A stretch of 64,000 nucleotides of DNA from DASSBG01 sp963800395 (lineage in GTDB: Bacteria; Pseudomonadota; Gammaproteobacteria; Xanthomonadales; Rhodanobacteraceae), in assembly GCA_963800395.1 (NCBI GenBank), contig CAWDBD010000015.1:16466-80465 (forward strand), read 5' to 3'. Below the pieces are notes generated by a model. It had not been told where the DNA came from. It saw nothing but the letters and a program-made list of their open reading frames with translations, and ran no database searches. Below, piece after piece: positions 26,621 through 35,043 of this stretch (position 1 is its first letter; each line of letters opens with the position of its first letter). The translations under genes were made by a program, and so were the position numbers.

Positions 26621-27552
26621 GCGGCCTTCTCCTTGCCATCGTCCACCAGTCGCACGAAAAGTTCCTCCAGACGGTTGGCCTTGTTGCGCATCGAGCGAAC
26701 CTGGATGCCGCGTTCGGTCAGTGCGGTGAAAAGGGAGTTGAGGTCATGGCCGCGCGACATTTCCGCTTCCATGGTGTTGTCGTCGATGCGCCGGAGCACC
26801 ACCCCATTCACCTCGGGCATGGTGTTGTCGCCGCCGCGGGTATCGAGCACGAAAGTCTCGACATCCAGCTTGGACAACAGGTTTTTCATGGTGGTGTTTT
26901 CGACTATGCGGCCGTGGTCGATGATGGCAATGTTGCGGCACAACTGTTCGGCCTCCTCCAGATAGTGCGTGGTCAGGATGACCGTGGTGCCGGCCGCATT
27001 GATGCCGGTGACGAACTGCCACATGGAGCGGCGGATTTCGATATCGACGCCGGCAGTGGGTTCGTCGAGGATCAGCAGCTTCGGCTCGTTCATCATCGCG
27101 CGGGCAATCATCAGGCGCCGCTTCATGCCGCCGGAGAGCATGCGCGAGGTCGAGTGTGCCTTGTCCCACAGACGCAGTTCACGCAGGTATTTTTCCGCGC
27201 GACGAATGGCTTCCGGGCGCTTGATGCCGTAGAAGCCGGCCTGGTTGACGCAAATGTCGAAAGGCTTCTCGAACTGGTTGAAATTGATCTCCTGCGGCAC
27301 GACGCCGATCATGCGCATGGCGGCGCTGCGGTCCTTGTGGATCGAGGTGCCGAATACCCGCGCATCACCGGAGCTGGCATTGACCAGCGAGGTGACGATG
27401 CCGATCAGGGTCGACTTGCCGGCGCCGTTGGGCCCGAGCAGGGCAAAGAAGTCGCCCGGTTGCACGGACAGGGATACGCTTTTCAGTGCCTCGACTCCAT
27501 TGCCGTAGGTCTTGCACAGGTCTTCAATTTCCAGAGCGGGATGGTCGGGCAT
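26617..27552 (-). CDS. ABC transporter ATP-binding protein (YadG-like)
   Basis: A 311-residue ABC ATPase partnered with the permease just downstream. Walker A is GPNGAGKSTLIG, the Q-loop VVPQEINFNQFE, the signature SRMLSGGMKRRLMIARAM, Walker B LLILDEPTAGVD and the H-loop LTTHYLEEAEQ. The C-terminal extension resembles that of multidrug or lipid-type ABC-2 exporters. ATG at 27552 was chosen because MPDHPALEIEDLCKTYG is the normal ATPase start; upstream in-frame sequence overlaps the divergent reductase gene. Confidence 0.94.
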   Translation of the reverse strand: MPDHPALEIEDLCKTYGNGVEALKSVSLSVQPGDFFALLGPNGAGKSTLIGIVTSLVNASSGDARVFGTSIHKDRSAAMRMIGVVPQEINFNQFEKPFDICVNQAGFYGIKRPEAIRRAEKYLRELRLWDKAHSTSRMLSGGMKRRLMIARAMMNEPKLLILDEPTAGVDIEIRRSMWQFVTGINAAGTTVILTTHYLEEAEQLCRNIAIIDHGRIVENTTMKNLLSKLDVETFVLDTRGGDNTMPEVNGVVLRRIDDNTMEAEMSRGHDLNSLFTALTERGIQVRSMRNKANRLEELFVRLVDDGKEKAA

Positions 27553-27639
27553 GGCAAATCTGCTTAATTCAATGGCACAAGGGGCGTTATCATAACGGCC
27601 TTTGCGCGCCGAATCGCGGCAAACAGGTAAACCGACACC

Positions 27640-28389
27640 ATGATTGAACATTTCCAGCTCAAGTTGACCGACAGCTTCATGCTGGCGCCCACCGTGCGTC
27701 ACCTGGTCTTCGAACGCGCCGATGGCCAGCCTCTGGCGTTCAAGCCAGGCCAGTTTCTGCAGGTGCATTTCCACTACGACGACGGCAAGGCGACCAAGCG
27801 CAGCTACTCGGTAGCCACCATTGGCGAGGAGGGCGCCGAAACGGTGCAGCGCATCGAGATTGCCGTCAGCTACGTCGAAGGTGGCGCCGCCACGAAACTG
27901 TTTGCCGAGCTCGAGCATGGCGGCATCATCGATGCCAGCGGCCCCTACGGTCGTTTCTGCCTGCAGGAGGGCGACGAGAACCGACGCTACCTGCTGATCG
28001 CCACCGGCACCGGTGTCACGCCCTACCGCGCCATGTTGCCGCAGATCGCCCGGGCCATGCGCGAGCAGGGACGCCAATTCGTGCTCTTGTATGGTGCCCG
28101 CAACGAGGCCGAGCTGCTGTACGGCGAGGAGTTCGAGGCCTTTGCCCGCGAACACGACAACTTCGATTTTCATCCCTGCCTCAGCCGCGGTGCCCGGCCC
28201 GACCCGCGCCCCAATGACCGCCTCGGCTATGTGCAGACCGTCCTGCCCGAACTGGAACCGGATCCCGAATACGACATCGCCTACCTGTGCGGCAACCCGG
28301 AAATGGTTGATGCCGCATTTGCGGAACTGAAGGATCGCGGTCTGTCCGTGCGCCAGATCCGGCGCGAAAAGTACATCTCCTCGCGCTGA
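27640..28389 (+). CDS. Ferredoxin--NADP reductase-like flavoprotein
   Basis: A 249-residue FAD/NAD(P)-binding oxidoreductase. The FAD-binding segment is KRSYSVATIG (RxYS), the phosphate region GGAATKLFAEL, the pyridine-nucleotide motif LIATGTGVTPYRAML and the late YLCGNPEMVDAAF. Size fits bacterial ferredoxin/flavodoxin-NADP reductase (Fpr). The C-terminus REKYISSR lacks the VEKYW-type ending of E. coli Fpr, so this is a related branch and the electron partner is unproven. It is divergent from the ABC genes and convergent with ubiB. Confidence 0.85.
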   Translation: MIEHFQLKLTDSFMLAPTVRHLVFERADGQPLAFKPGQFLQVHFHYDDGKATKRSYSVATIGEEGAETVQRIEIAVSYVEGGAATKLFAELEHGGIIDASGPYGRFCLQEGDENRRYLLIATGTGVTPYRAMLPQIARAMREQGRQFVLLYGARNEAELLYGEEFEAFAREHDNFDFHPCLSRGARPDPRPNDRLGYVQTVLPELEPDPEYDIAYLCGNPEMVDAAFAELKDRGLSVRQIRREKYISSR

Positions 28390-28464
28390 GCCTCACGATC
28401 GCTGGCTTCTGGTCATCACCTGCGCGATCCAAATCAAGGGCTTGGACCGGTCTGTGTGTGCAAA

Positions 28465-30105
28465 TCAGCGTGCGGCGTTGCGCCAGCCCAGCAGCAGGAC
28501 GACGACACCGGCCACGGCCAGGCCGCCGGCTACCCAGACGTGCTGCGCTTGCGCCAGCAGCCAGGTGAGCGTGGCGCAGATCAGCAGGCTGGTGCCGAGC
28601 ATGCCCGCCGCCATCATTCGACGGGTGCGGCGCGCTTCGGCATGTATCTGCTGCAGATCGCGCGAGTCGAAGTGTACCCGCAGTTCTCCGGCAACGGCCT
28701 GCTGCAGCCATTCGCGTGCCAGATCCGGCATGCGCGGTGCGGCGTGCAGCCACTCGGGGACGCGCCTGCGGATCTCGCGCAGGGCGTGACGCGGGCTGTA
28801 GCGCTGCCTGAGAATGCGCTTGAGTACCGGGTGGGCTACTGACCAGATATCGATATCGGGGTCGAGCATGCGGCCAATCCCCTCGATGTTCAGCAGGGTT
28901 TTCTGCAGCAGGATCAGTTGCGGTTGCAGGGTCAGCTCGAAGCGGCGCGCGGTAGCGAACAGCTCGGCCACCACTTCGGCCAGCGAGATCTTCGACAGCG
29001 GCTGGCTGAAGTAGGGCTCGCAGACAGTACGCACTGCCGCCTCCAGTTCATCGACGCGCACATGGCGGGGCATCCAGCCGGCAGCCAGATGCAATTCGGC
29101 GATACGGCGGTAGTCTCGTTCGAACAGGGCGATGAAGTTCTCCGCAAGCCAGTACTGGTCGGCCTCCGGCAGGGAGCCCATGATGCCGAAATCCAGCGCG
29201 ATGAAGCGCGGATCAGCCACGCTCTCGGGGTCGACCCAGATATTGCCCGGATGGGCATCGGCATGAAAGAAATTGTCGCGAAAGACCTGCTCGTAGAAAA
29301 GGCGTACGCCCTTGGCGGCCAGTCGCTTGCGGTCGATGCCTGCCGCATCCAGCGCCGCGATGTCATCGACCGACAGGCCGTAAACCCGCTCCAGGGTCAG
29401 CACGCCCTTCTTGCTGTGCGACCAGTAGACATCCGGAACATACATGTCCGGTGAGCGGTCGAAATTGCGCCTGAGCAAGCTGGCATTGGCGCCTTCGCGC
29501 TGCAGATCCAGTTCGTGCTCCAGGGTCTTCTCGATCTCGGCGACAACGTCCATGGGCCGGATCTTGTCCGCGGCCGGGTGCCAACGCTCGGCCAGTCGCC
29601 CCAGGGACTGCAGCAGTTCCACATCCCGGCGGATGAGCCTGGCGATGCCGGGCCGCAGGACCTTGACCACGACCTCGGCACCGTCAGGCAAGGTGGCGGC
29701 GTGGACCTGCGCCACCGAAGCCGATGCCAGCGGTTCGGGGTCGAATGCCATGAAAAGCTTGTCGATGCTTGCGCCCAGGGCCTGCTCGACACGCGCGATG
29801 GCCTGGTCTCCGGGGAAGGGTGGCACCTGGTCCTGCAACAGCGTCAGTTCATCGGCGATGTCGGCCGGCACCAGGTCGCGACGGGTGGACAGAATCTGGC
29901 CCGCCTTGACGAAGATCGGTCCGAGTTCGTTGAGCGCCAGGCGCAGGCGAGCGCCGCGAGGCAACTGTGCCAGGTCGCGGCGCGGCCGCGGCAGAAACGG
30001 GCGCAGCACTTTCAATGGCCGGAACAGATGCACATCCGCAACCAGGTCGTCCAGGCGGTAGCGCAGCAGCACCATGGCCACGCGCATCAGGCGCAACAAG
30101 GTCAT
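28465..30105 (-). CDS. ubiB: Ubiquinone biosynthesis protein UbiB
   Basis: A 546-residue UbiB of the atypical ABC1/ADCK/UbiB kinase-like family, needed for aerobic ubiquinone synthesis. The KxGQ motif is in GPIFVKAGQILSTRRDLVP, the A-rich loop region in ASASVAQVHAA, the catalytic-type segment in FHADAHPGNIWVD and the metal-binding DFG in FIALDFGIMG. Two C-terminal transmembrane segments (about residues 497-541) anchor it. The start overlaps the ubiJ stop by 4 bases. Confidence 0.95.
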   Translation of the reverse strand: MTLLRLMRVAMVLLRYRLDDLVADVHLFRPLKVLRPFLPRPRRDLAQLPRGARLRLALNELGPIFVKAGQILSTRRDLVPADIADELTLLQDQVPPFPGDQAIARVEQALGASIDKLFMAFDPEPLASASVAQVHAATLPDGAEVVVKVLRPGIARLIRRDVELLQSLGRLAERWHPAADKIRPMDVVAEIEKTLEHELDLQREGANASLLRRNFDRSPDMYVPDVYWSHSKKGVLTLERVYGLSVDDIAALDAAGIDRKRLAAKGVRLFYEQVFRDNFFHADAHPGNIWVDPESVADPRFIALDFGIMGSLPEADQYWLAENFIALFERDYRRIAELHLAAGWMPRHVRVDELEAAVRTVCEPYFSQPLSKISLAEVVAELFATARRFELTLQPQLILLQKTLLNIEGIGRMLDPDIDIWSVAHPVLKRILRQRYSPRHALREIRRRVPEWLHAAPRMPDLAREWLQQAVAGELRVHFDSRDLQQIHAEARRTRRMMAAGMLGTSLLICATLTWLLAQAQHVWVAGGLAVAGVVVLLLGWRNAAR

Positions 30106-30740
30106 CGGCGCTGCTCCAGTTTCTCGAGGCGGCTTTGCAGGCGTTCGCTGCGTTCGCTGATGTCGTCCACGCCGTCCAGCCAGGTATCGACTTCGGCCCG
30201 GGCAGGCGTCAGCCGCGCTTCATCGCGCAACCACGCGGCGCCATCTTCGCGAAAATTGGCAAAGGCGCGGCGTCCCGCGCGCGCGGTGCGGCTCATGCCC
30301 TGCGCCAGTGGTACCCCCAGGACATCGCCGAACAGATTCGACATCGAGGCCTCCATGTCCGGTGCCCAGTCCTTGAGCAATCCTTCAAGCTGGCGTGCAA
30401 GTCCGGCGTCGCCCGACATCTCCAGCTTGCCCGGTGGCACTTCGTGGCGGCTGTCCAGAGCCATGGCCAGAACAGCCCCCGGGGTGGTGCGAACACGAAG
30501 GTTGGCATGCTCGGCGGGCGCCTCGACCTTGAGCACACCGTGGTCGACCCGCACCCGCAGAGCCAGGTTCGGACCATCCAGATGCAGTTCCACGGCGCGC
30601 CCTTCCAGCGGCTCCAGGCGTGCCGCCGCCGTCGGGTCAAGTGACAGCGCATGATTGAGTGCGCGTTGCAGTGCCTTGCCAGCCAGCACACGCAAGGGGC
30701 GGGGCAGCCCGGGCTTCTCGACAGTTTTCATGGCTGCCAT
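30102..30740 (-). CDS. ubiJ: Ubiquinone biosynthesis accessory factor UbiJ (SCP2 domain)
   Basis: A 212-residue protein with an N-terminal SCP2 sterol-carrier-like domain (LHLDGPNLALRVRVDHGVLK, VEAPAEHANLRVRTTPGAVL) and a C-terminal helical tail (DDISERSERLQSRLEKLEQR). This fits UbiJ, which with UbiK holds lipid intermediates in the soluble Ubi complex. ubiJ-ubiB adjacency is the classical order; ubiE, often upstream, is not in the window. ATG at 30740 and at 30731 are both possible starts. Confidence 0.88.
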   Translation of the reverse strand: MAAMKTVEKPGLPRPLRVLAGKALQRALNHALSLDPTAAARLEPLEGRAVELHLDGPNLALRVRVDHGVLKVEAPAEHANLRVRTTPGAVLAMALDSRHEVPPGKLEMSGDAGLARQLEGLLKDWAPDMEASMSNLFGDVLGVPLAQGMSRTARAGRRAFANFREDGAAWLRDEARLTPARAEVDTWLDGVDDISERSERLQSRLEKLEQRR

Positions 30741-30762
30741 TGTAACGGCAGGGCAGCGCTTA

Positions 30763-31048
30763 GGACCCTCTGATTAACCCTGAGCAGGTGTCACCCATGG
30801 TGTCTGTTCGCAAGTCAAGGCGCACTGGCGCAGGCAGGCTGGTGGCCTGTCAAGTCAGTGCAACGCAGGATTGTGGACAGACACCATGGGCCCAACTTGT
30901 TGATTCTGAACGCCTGGGTGACGACCAGAAAGCCCGCATCCCGCGCCGCGCGGCTTGTCCAGGCAGCCCAGCCTGCACGGCGCCGCGCAGCTCGAACTGC
31001 GGACTTTCTGGTCGTCATGCCACCTACTCAGGGTTAATCAGAGGGTCC
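30763..31048. mobile_element. MITE-like non-autonomous element with nested hairpins
   Basis: A 286-bp element bounded by 28-base terminal inverted repeats (30763-30790 and 31021-31048, one mismatch, starting GGACCCTCTGATTAACC) and flanked by the 4-bp direct repeat CTTA (30759-30762, 31049-31052). Inside are two hairpins. Hairpin A has perfect 14-bp arms CCCATGGTGTCTGT (30794-30807 and 30877-30890), with GCACTG/CAGTGC nested. Hairpin B has 20-bp arms (30919-30938 and 30998-31017, one mismatch). No open frame of interest lies inside, so the element is non-autonomous. The right-hand CTTA contains the trmL stop codon. Confidence 0.85.
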
Positions 31049-31049
31049 C

Positions 31050-31514
31050 TTACCGACCGCCGGCAAAATTCAGTTGTCGCCAGGCCTCGTAGACTGTCAC
31101 GGCGACGGCGTTGGAGAGATTAAGGCTGCGACTTTGCGGCTGCATCGGCAGGCGCAGGCGATGGTCGGGAGGGATGGTGGCAGTGACCTCATCCGGCAGC
31201 CCCGAGGTCTCGCGGCCGAACAGCAGGGCGTCACCTTCGGCGTAGCGGACATTGGTGTAGTGGCGGCTGGCCAGTTTGCTGAAGGCGAACAGCCGTTTGC
31301 TGTCCAGTGCGGCCAGGCAGGCATCGTAGGAATCGTGCACGGCGATATGGGCGTATTCGTGATAGTCCAGTCCGGCGCGTCGCATGCGCTTGTCGTCCAG
31401 CTCGAATCCCAGCGGGCGAATCAGGTGCAGATGAGCGCCGGTATTGGCACACAGGCGGATGACATTGCCGGTATTGGGCGGGATCTCCGGCTGATAAAGA
31501 ATGACGTGCAGCAT
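31050..31514 (-). CDS. trmL: tRNA (cytidine(34)-2'-O)-methyltransferase TrmL
   Basis: A 154-residue SPOUT methyltransferase that 2'-O-methylates the wobble base of tRNA-Leu. Family segments are MLHVILYQPEIPPNTGNVIR, CANTGAHLHLIRPLGF, ALLFGRETSGLPDEV and the knot-forming LRLPMQPQSRSLNLSNAVAV. ATG at 31514 gives the standard length and N-terminus. The stop codon TAA (31050-31052) lies inside the 4-bp duplication of the neighbouring MITE-like element, yet the C-terminus looks complete. Confidence 0.94.
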   Translation of the reverse strand: MLHVILYQPEIPPNTGNVIRLCANTGAHLHLIRPLGFELDDKRMRRAGLDYHEYAHIAVHDSYDACLAALDSKRLFAFSKLASRHYTNVRYAEGDALLFGRETSGLPDEVTATIPPDHRLRLPMQPQSRSLNLSNAVAVTVYEAWRQLNFAGGR

Positions 31515-31571
31515 CGGGCCATTATGCCGGTTGCAAAAAATATGGCCATAACCAGCCCGCATTGTGTGGGC

Positions 31572-31607
31572 GGCGTCGCGCCAGTCGCTGAAACTGGGCG
31601 CGACGCC
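31572..31607 (-). terminator. Strong hairpin after the small membrane peptide gene
   Basis: A 14-base left arm (31572-31585) pairs with 31593-31607, allowing one bulged G, around a 7-base loop; the core is GGCGTCGCGCC/GGCGCGACGCC. It lies between the 30-codon gene and trmL on the minus strand. There is no U-run, so it may be a transcript-stabilising hairpin rather than a terminator. Confidence 0.4.
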
Positions 31608-31632
31608 GCATGCGGGTTGATGGCCGGGCTCA

Positions 31633-31725
31633 TTACAGACCGAACAACATGGCGGCGGTGCAGACCAGCATGCCGATTGATCCGAAGATAAACAGGCCGC
31701 GCATGGCGATGAGTTCGTGTTTCAT
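31633..31725 (-). CDS. Small membrane peptide (30 residues)
   Basis: A 30-codon frame beginning MKHELIAMRGLFIFGSIGML and ending VCTAAMLFGL. It has a ribosome binding site AGGAG 6 bases before the ATG. Residues about 8-29 are one hydrophobic segment, so the product would be a single-pass inner-membrane peptide. A promoter-like -10 TATAAA (minus strand, 31828-31823) and a dyad lie about 100 bases upstream. I do not recognise a family. Support is the start context and the transmembrane pattern only. Confidence 0.5.
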   Translation of the reverse strand: MKHELIAMRGLFIFGSIGMLVCTAAMLFGL

Positions 31726-31822
31726 GGTGTGCTCCTGGTTTTGGGTTGCGAGGGCGCGACATGCGTCCTCACCCAGGAGCATTGCAAGCGCTGTGCCAAC
31801 AGGCAGCAAGGCTTTTTAGTGT

Positions 31823-31853
31823 TTTATATTCAATGACTTGGGGTAAAAGTCAT
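31823..31853 (-). promoter_or_regulatory. Candidate promoter with overlapping dyad operator
   Basis: On the minus strand a -10-like TATAAA (31828-31823) follows a TGACTT-type -35 by 18 bases. The -35 lies in the perfect dyad ATGACTT-N7-AAGTCAT (31833-31853), a plausible operator. A wider inverted repeat TGCAAGCGCT (31783-31792) / AGCGCTTGCA (31854-31863) brackets the region. It would drive the 30-codon gene. The rest of 31726-32003 shows no gene. Confidence 0.35.
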
Positions 31854-32003
31854 AGCGCTTGCAGGCGGCTTGATGTCCGTCCGCGGACGCTTTGCCAGGG
31901 TATCCGGACAGGGGCGGACGGTCACCCGTCCCGCTGTGCGGCCTTGCGCGCGAGTGTCGGCCTGGCGGAGGGCAGGCAGCCATGTGCAGCGTGGCTGTGG
32001 CGC

Positions 32004-32699
32004 TCAGCGAGTACCCAGTACCACGATCGTCTTGCCCTTGACGTGAATCATGTTGTCGGCGGCCAGTTCCTTGAGCACACGGCCCACCATTTCACGCGAG
32101 CAGCCGACAATGCGGCTGATCTCCTGGCGGGAAATGCGGATCTGGGTGCCATCGGGGTGGCTCATGGCATCGGGTTCGGTGCACAGGTCCACAAGCGTGC
32201 GCGCGACGCGGTTGCTGACATCCATGAAAGCCAGGCGGCTGACCTTGCGGTTGCTTTGCAGCAATCGGTTCGACAGTTGCCGACCCACCGCAAACAACAG
32301 CTTGGCGTAGACATCGTGCAGTTGCGTTTCGAACAGCTGGAACAGGCGTTCGTAGGTAATCTCGGCCAGTTCGCAGTTGTTGCGCGTGCGCATGGTGACA
32401 TCACGGTGGGGTGATTCGACAAACAGGCCCATCTCGCCGATAAACTCGCCGGGATTGACGTAGGTCAGGATCAGTTCGCGACCGTTTTCGTCTTCGGAAA
32501 GAATGGCCACCGAGCCGCTTATCACGTAGAAAAGGGTCGTGGCCGGATCGCCCGGCCGCATGATCACCGATTTCTTGGTGTACTTGCGTCGGTGACAATG
32601 GGCAAGGAACTGATTGATCGTATCTTGATCAGGCGCCAGGGCAGGGGGGTGCTGGGAGCGCACGAGCGCCTGCTGCAGGGTATACCTTAGCTGTGGCAT
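32004..32699 (-). CDS. clp: CRP-like transcriptional regulator Clp
   Basis: A 231-residue CRP/FNR-family regulator closely resembling Xanthomonas Clp (about 230 residues), the c-di-GMP-responsive activator of secretion, motility and polysaccharide genes. The cyclic-nucleotide-type domain includes VIMRPGDPATTLFYVISGSV and VNPGEFIGEMGLFVESPHRD. The helix-turn-helix is ISRQEISRIVGCSREMVGRV, followed by LKELAADNMIHVKGKTIVV. The start at 32699 matches the family length; a longer in-frame start at 32834 would add 45 residues without similarity and is not favoured. It is divergent from speD. Confidence 0.93.
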   Translation of the reverse strand: MPQLRYTLQQALVRSQHPPALAPDQDTINQFLAHCHRRKYTKKSVIMRPGDPATTLFYVISGSVAILSEDENGRELILTYVNPGEFIGEMGLFVESPHRDVTMRTRNNCELAEITYERLFQLFETQLHDVYAKLLFAVGRQLSNRLLQSNRKVSRLAFMDVSNRVARTLVDLCTEPDAMSHPDGTQIRISRQEISRIVGCSREMVGRVLKELAADNMIHVKGKTIVVLGTR

Positions 32700-33240
32700 G
32701 TCGTCGTCCGGTCGATTCACAATTGGCTCTGATTCAGGGTCAGGGTCATCAGTGTACTGCTTCACACTATCGGACCTACTCAAAGTCAGTATGCCGGAGG
32801 GCGGTCCGCTGGACGTCTGTGTGCTGCGGCTCATCCACCTGCATGGGGAACCCCCTGCTGCGCAAATGCGCCTTGCATCCGAACACCCGGCAATTCGCTG
32901 AGTTGGTCAGACAAGGTAAAGCACTACACAAGCATTGTGTGCCCTGTTGCGCCAATTGGCAACTGTTGGCGGCCCGTGCCTTCTCTCGTTCGGTTGCCGG
33001 TTCCGTCGGAACCTCGAGGCCAAGCCTGGCATGGACGGCAGCACGTCCGGGTGGTACGCGGCAGCAGCGCGAGCGGGCGCCGCACTTTCAAAGCGGCAAG
33101 GGGATAGCGCATAATTGTCCTCTTGGCTACTTTTTGCCAAGCCGGTGCCGGGGTCTGTGAAACCGGTTGATTTGCCGTTGCATCCGCGCTTTGCTCGCGC
33201 TGTGACACACGGGCCGCCTGGCGGCCGGGAGTTCGATTCA
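32700..33240. promoter_or_regulatory. Divergent clp-speD regulatory region
   Basis: This 541-bp gap holds no convincing gene. It contains the dyad ACACAA-N3-TTGTGT (32926-32940), a possible speD promoter (TTTCAA, 18-base spacer, CATAAT ending near 33116) and a small leader hairpin CTTGGC/GCCAAG (33122-33141) with a T-rich loop. None of these matches a binding site I can name with confidence. Confidence 0.3.
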
Positions 33241-34026
33241 TTGGTCAAGCCGCTGCCTCGCCTGCGCCTGCAGGGATTCAACAATCTCACCAAGGCACTC
33301 AGCTTCAACATCTATGACGTCTGCTACGCGGTGTCGGCAGACGAACGGCGCCGCTACATCGAGTACATCGACGAAGCCTACAACGCCGAACGCCTGACGC
33401 AGATTCTGACCAATGTGGCCGATACCATCGGTGCCAACATCCTCAATATCGCCCGCCAGGACTACGATCCGCAGGGCGCATCGGTGACGATACTGATCTC
33501 CGAGGAGCCGGTGCTGCACCAGCTCGATCGCGACACCATTTCCGGTGCGGTAGTGGCGCACATGGACAAGAGCCACATTACCGTGCATACCTACCCGGAG
33601 ACGCATCCGCACAATGGCATTGCCACTTTTCGTGCCGACATCGATGTGGCGACCTGCGGCGTGATCTCACCGCTCAAGGCACTGAACTATCTGATCGACA
33701 GCTTCGAGTCCGATATCGTCATCATGGATTACCGCGTGCGCGGCTTCACCCGTGACGTCAAGGGCAAGAAGCACTACATCGACCACAAGATCAACTCGAT
33801 CCAGGATTACCTGGCGCGTCATATCCGCCAGAAGTACCGAATGTACGACGTCAACGTCTACCAGGAGAACATTTTCCACACCAAGATGCTGGTCAGCAAT
33901 CAGGATCTGGAAACCTACCTGTTCGGCGCCCACGCGGGCGACTTCGACAAGCGCGAGCGCCGCCGCATCGAAAAGTTGCTGAAGCGCGAGATCGAAGAGC
34001 TGTTCCATGGCCGCAACCTGATGTAG
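33241..34026 (+). CDS. speD: S-adenosylmethionine decarboxylase proenzyme (E. coli type)
   Basis: About 261 residues of the class 1 SpeD, a pyruvoyl enzyme that supplies decarboxylated SAM for spermidine synthesis. The autocleavage and pyruvoyl-forming serine is in HMDKSHITVHTYPETHP. Other family segments are LTKALSFNIYDVCYAVSA, GVISPLKALNYLIDSFESDI and FHTKMLVSNQDLETYLFG. The N-terminus by homology begins VKPLPRLRLQGFNN; the only nearby start is TTG at 33241 with GGGAG 10 bases upstream, so a TTG start is proposed. Divergent from clp. Confidence 0.94.
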   Translation: MVKPLPRLRLQGFNNLTKALSFNIYDVCYAVSADERRRYIEYIDEAYNAERLTQILTNVADTIGANILNIARQDYDPQGASVTILISEEPVLHQLDRDTISGAVVAHMDKSHITVHTYPETHPHNGIATFRADIDVATCGVISPLKALNYLIDSFESDIVIMDYRVRGFTRDVKGKKHYIDHKINSIQDYLARHIRQKYRMYDVNVYQENIFHTKMLVSNQDLETYLFGAHAGDFDKRERRRIEKLLKREIEELFHGRNLM

Positions 34027-34036
34027 CTCTTGCTGC

Positions 34037-34064
34037 GGGACTCGGGACTCGGGACTCGGGATTC
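34037..34064. repeat. Heptanucleotide tandem repeat (GGGACTC)4
   Basis: Three exact GGGACTC units and one GGGATTC unit lie 10 bases after the speD stop in the convergent speD-coq7 gap. The period matches the larger 7-bp array after pepP. Confidence 0.85.
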
Positions 34065-34229
34065 GGGGGCGGGAGGAGCGAAACGGATCCCGCAGTCTGT
34101 TCGAAAGTTCAACCGAAAGAACACTCGGCCATTGAGTCGCCAAGTGCCCTCACACAAGCCCTCTCCCGGGGGTGCGATGGCGTGACCAGAGGATGCCAAA
34201 TCCCCAGTCTCAACTGGAGTGAGCGAAGC

Positions 34230-34877
34230 TCACCACCGGTACGCCACCGCCTTCATCAGGTTTGACGACCAGCGCATCAGGGTGGGGATGGGGAAGGGCG
34301 GTTCGATGCCGCCGCGGGCCAGGGCGTTGTCGGCGTGGCGAGCCTCGTCGGCCTGCATCTGCCGGATCACCGCGCGTGAGCGCTCGTCGGCCGGCGGCAG
34401 GCGGTCCAGATGCTCGCCCAGGTGCGCCTCGACCTGGCGTTCGGTTTCGACCACGAAGCCGAGGCTCGCCCGGTCACTTGCCGCCGCCGCCGCGGCGCCG
34501 ATGGCGAAACTGCCGGCGTACCACAATGCATTGAACACGCTGGGGTGGCTGTCCAGCTCGGTCAGGCGCTGCCCGCACCAGGCCAGGTGATCGTTTTCCT
34601 CGCTGGCGGCTTCATGCAGATAGTTCCGCGTGTGGTCGTCGCGGGCCAGTGCGGCCTGGCCCAGATACAGCGCCTGCGCACAGACTTCACCAGTGTGATT
34701 GACCCGCATCAGGCCCGCTGCGTGGCGCCGTTCTGCCTCGGTCAGCTCGGCATGACCTTCCTTGTCCCCGGGAGACGGGCGTGCTGCCTGGGGTTGACCG
34801 CAGGTGGTCTGCAGCGCGTGCCCGACGCCGGCAAGCATCCGGTCCAGAGGGCTGGGGTGGCGTATATCAGCGGGCAT
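34230..34877 (-). CDS. coq7: Demethoxyubiquinol hydroxylase Coq7 (UbiF-equivalent)
   Basis: About 215 residues of the di-iron Coq7 family, which hydroxylates demethoxyubiquinol late in ubiquinone synthesis. The iron ligands are visible in repeated motifs: MRVNHTGEVCAQALY, ASEENDHLAWCGQRL, FVVETERQVEAHL and QMQADEARHADNAL. Start at 34877 (MPADIRHPSPLDRML) gives the usual length; ATG at 34922 is possible but lies next to the rplM promoter and has no ribosome binding site. With ubiB and ubiJ it makes three ubiquinone genes in the window. Confidence 0.93.
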   Translation of the reverse strand: MPADIRHPSPLDRMLAGVGHALQTTCGQPQAARPSPGDKEGHAELTEAERRHAAGLMRVNHTGEVCAQALYLGQAALARDDHTRNYLHEAASEENDHLAWCGQRLTELDSHPSVFNALWYAGSFAIGAAAAAASDRASLGFVVETERQVEAHLGEHLDRLPPADERSRAVIRQMQADEARHADNALARGGIEPPFPIPTLMRWSSNLMKAVAYRW

Positions 34878-34899
34878 GCCTTGGTCCTTGACGATCTGC

Positions 34900-34930
34900 T
34901 TGCAGTGGGCGGGATGGTTCATGCTACAAT
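34900..34930 (+). promoter_or_regulatory. Candidate rplM promoter
   Basis: TTGCAG (34900-34905), a 19-base spacer and TACAAT (34925-34930) lie 113 bases before rplM. The -10 is good; the spacer is longer than ideal. The resulting leader of roughly 105 bases could hold control sequences for the ribosomal operon. Confidence 0.4.
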
Positions 34931-35043
34931 ATGCGGCTTCGCGACGGAGAGATGGTTCTCCCGGCAGGCTTGCCTGCGCGGGGGTCTTTGGCTATCATTC
35001 CGCGCCTTTACTCCAAGATTCCGATCAATCAAGGTTCATCCAG

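Noticed and set aside
30763..31048. Riboswitch or structured leader of trmL
   Set aside because: It lies after the trmL stop codon, and terminal repeats plus a direct duplication point to an inserted element.
32735..32770. CRP/Clp-type binding site upstream of clp
   Set aside because: AGTGT-N8-ACACT near 32753 lacks the TGTGA-N6-TCACA spacing, so it was not called.
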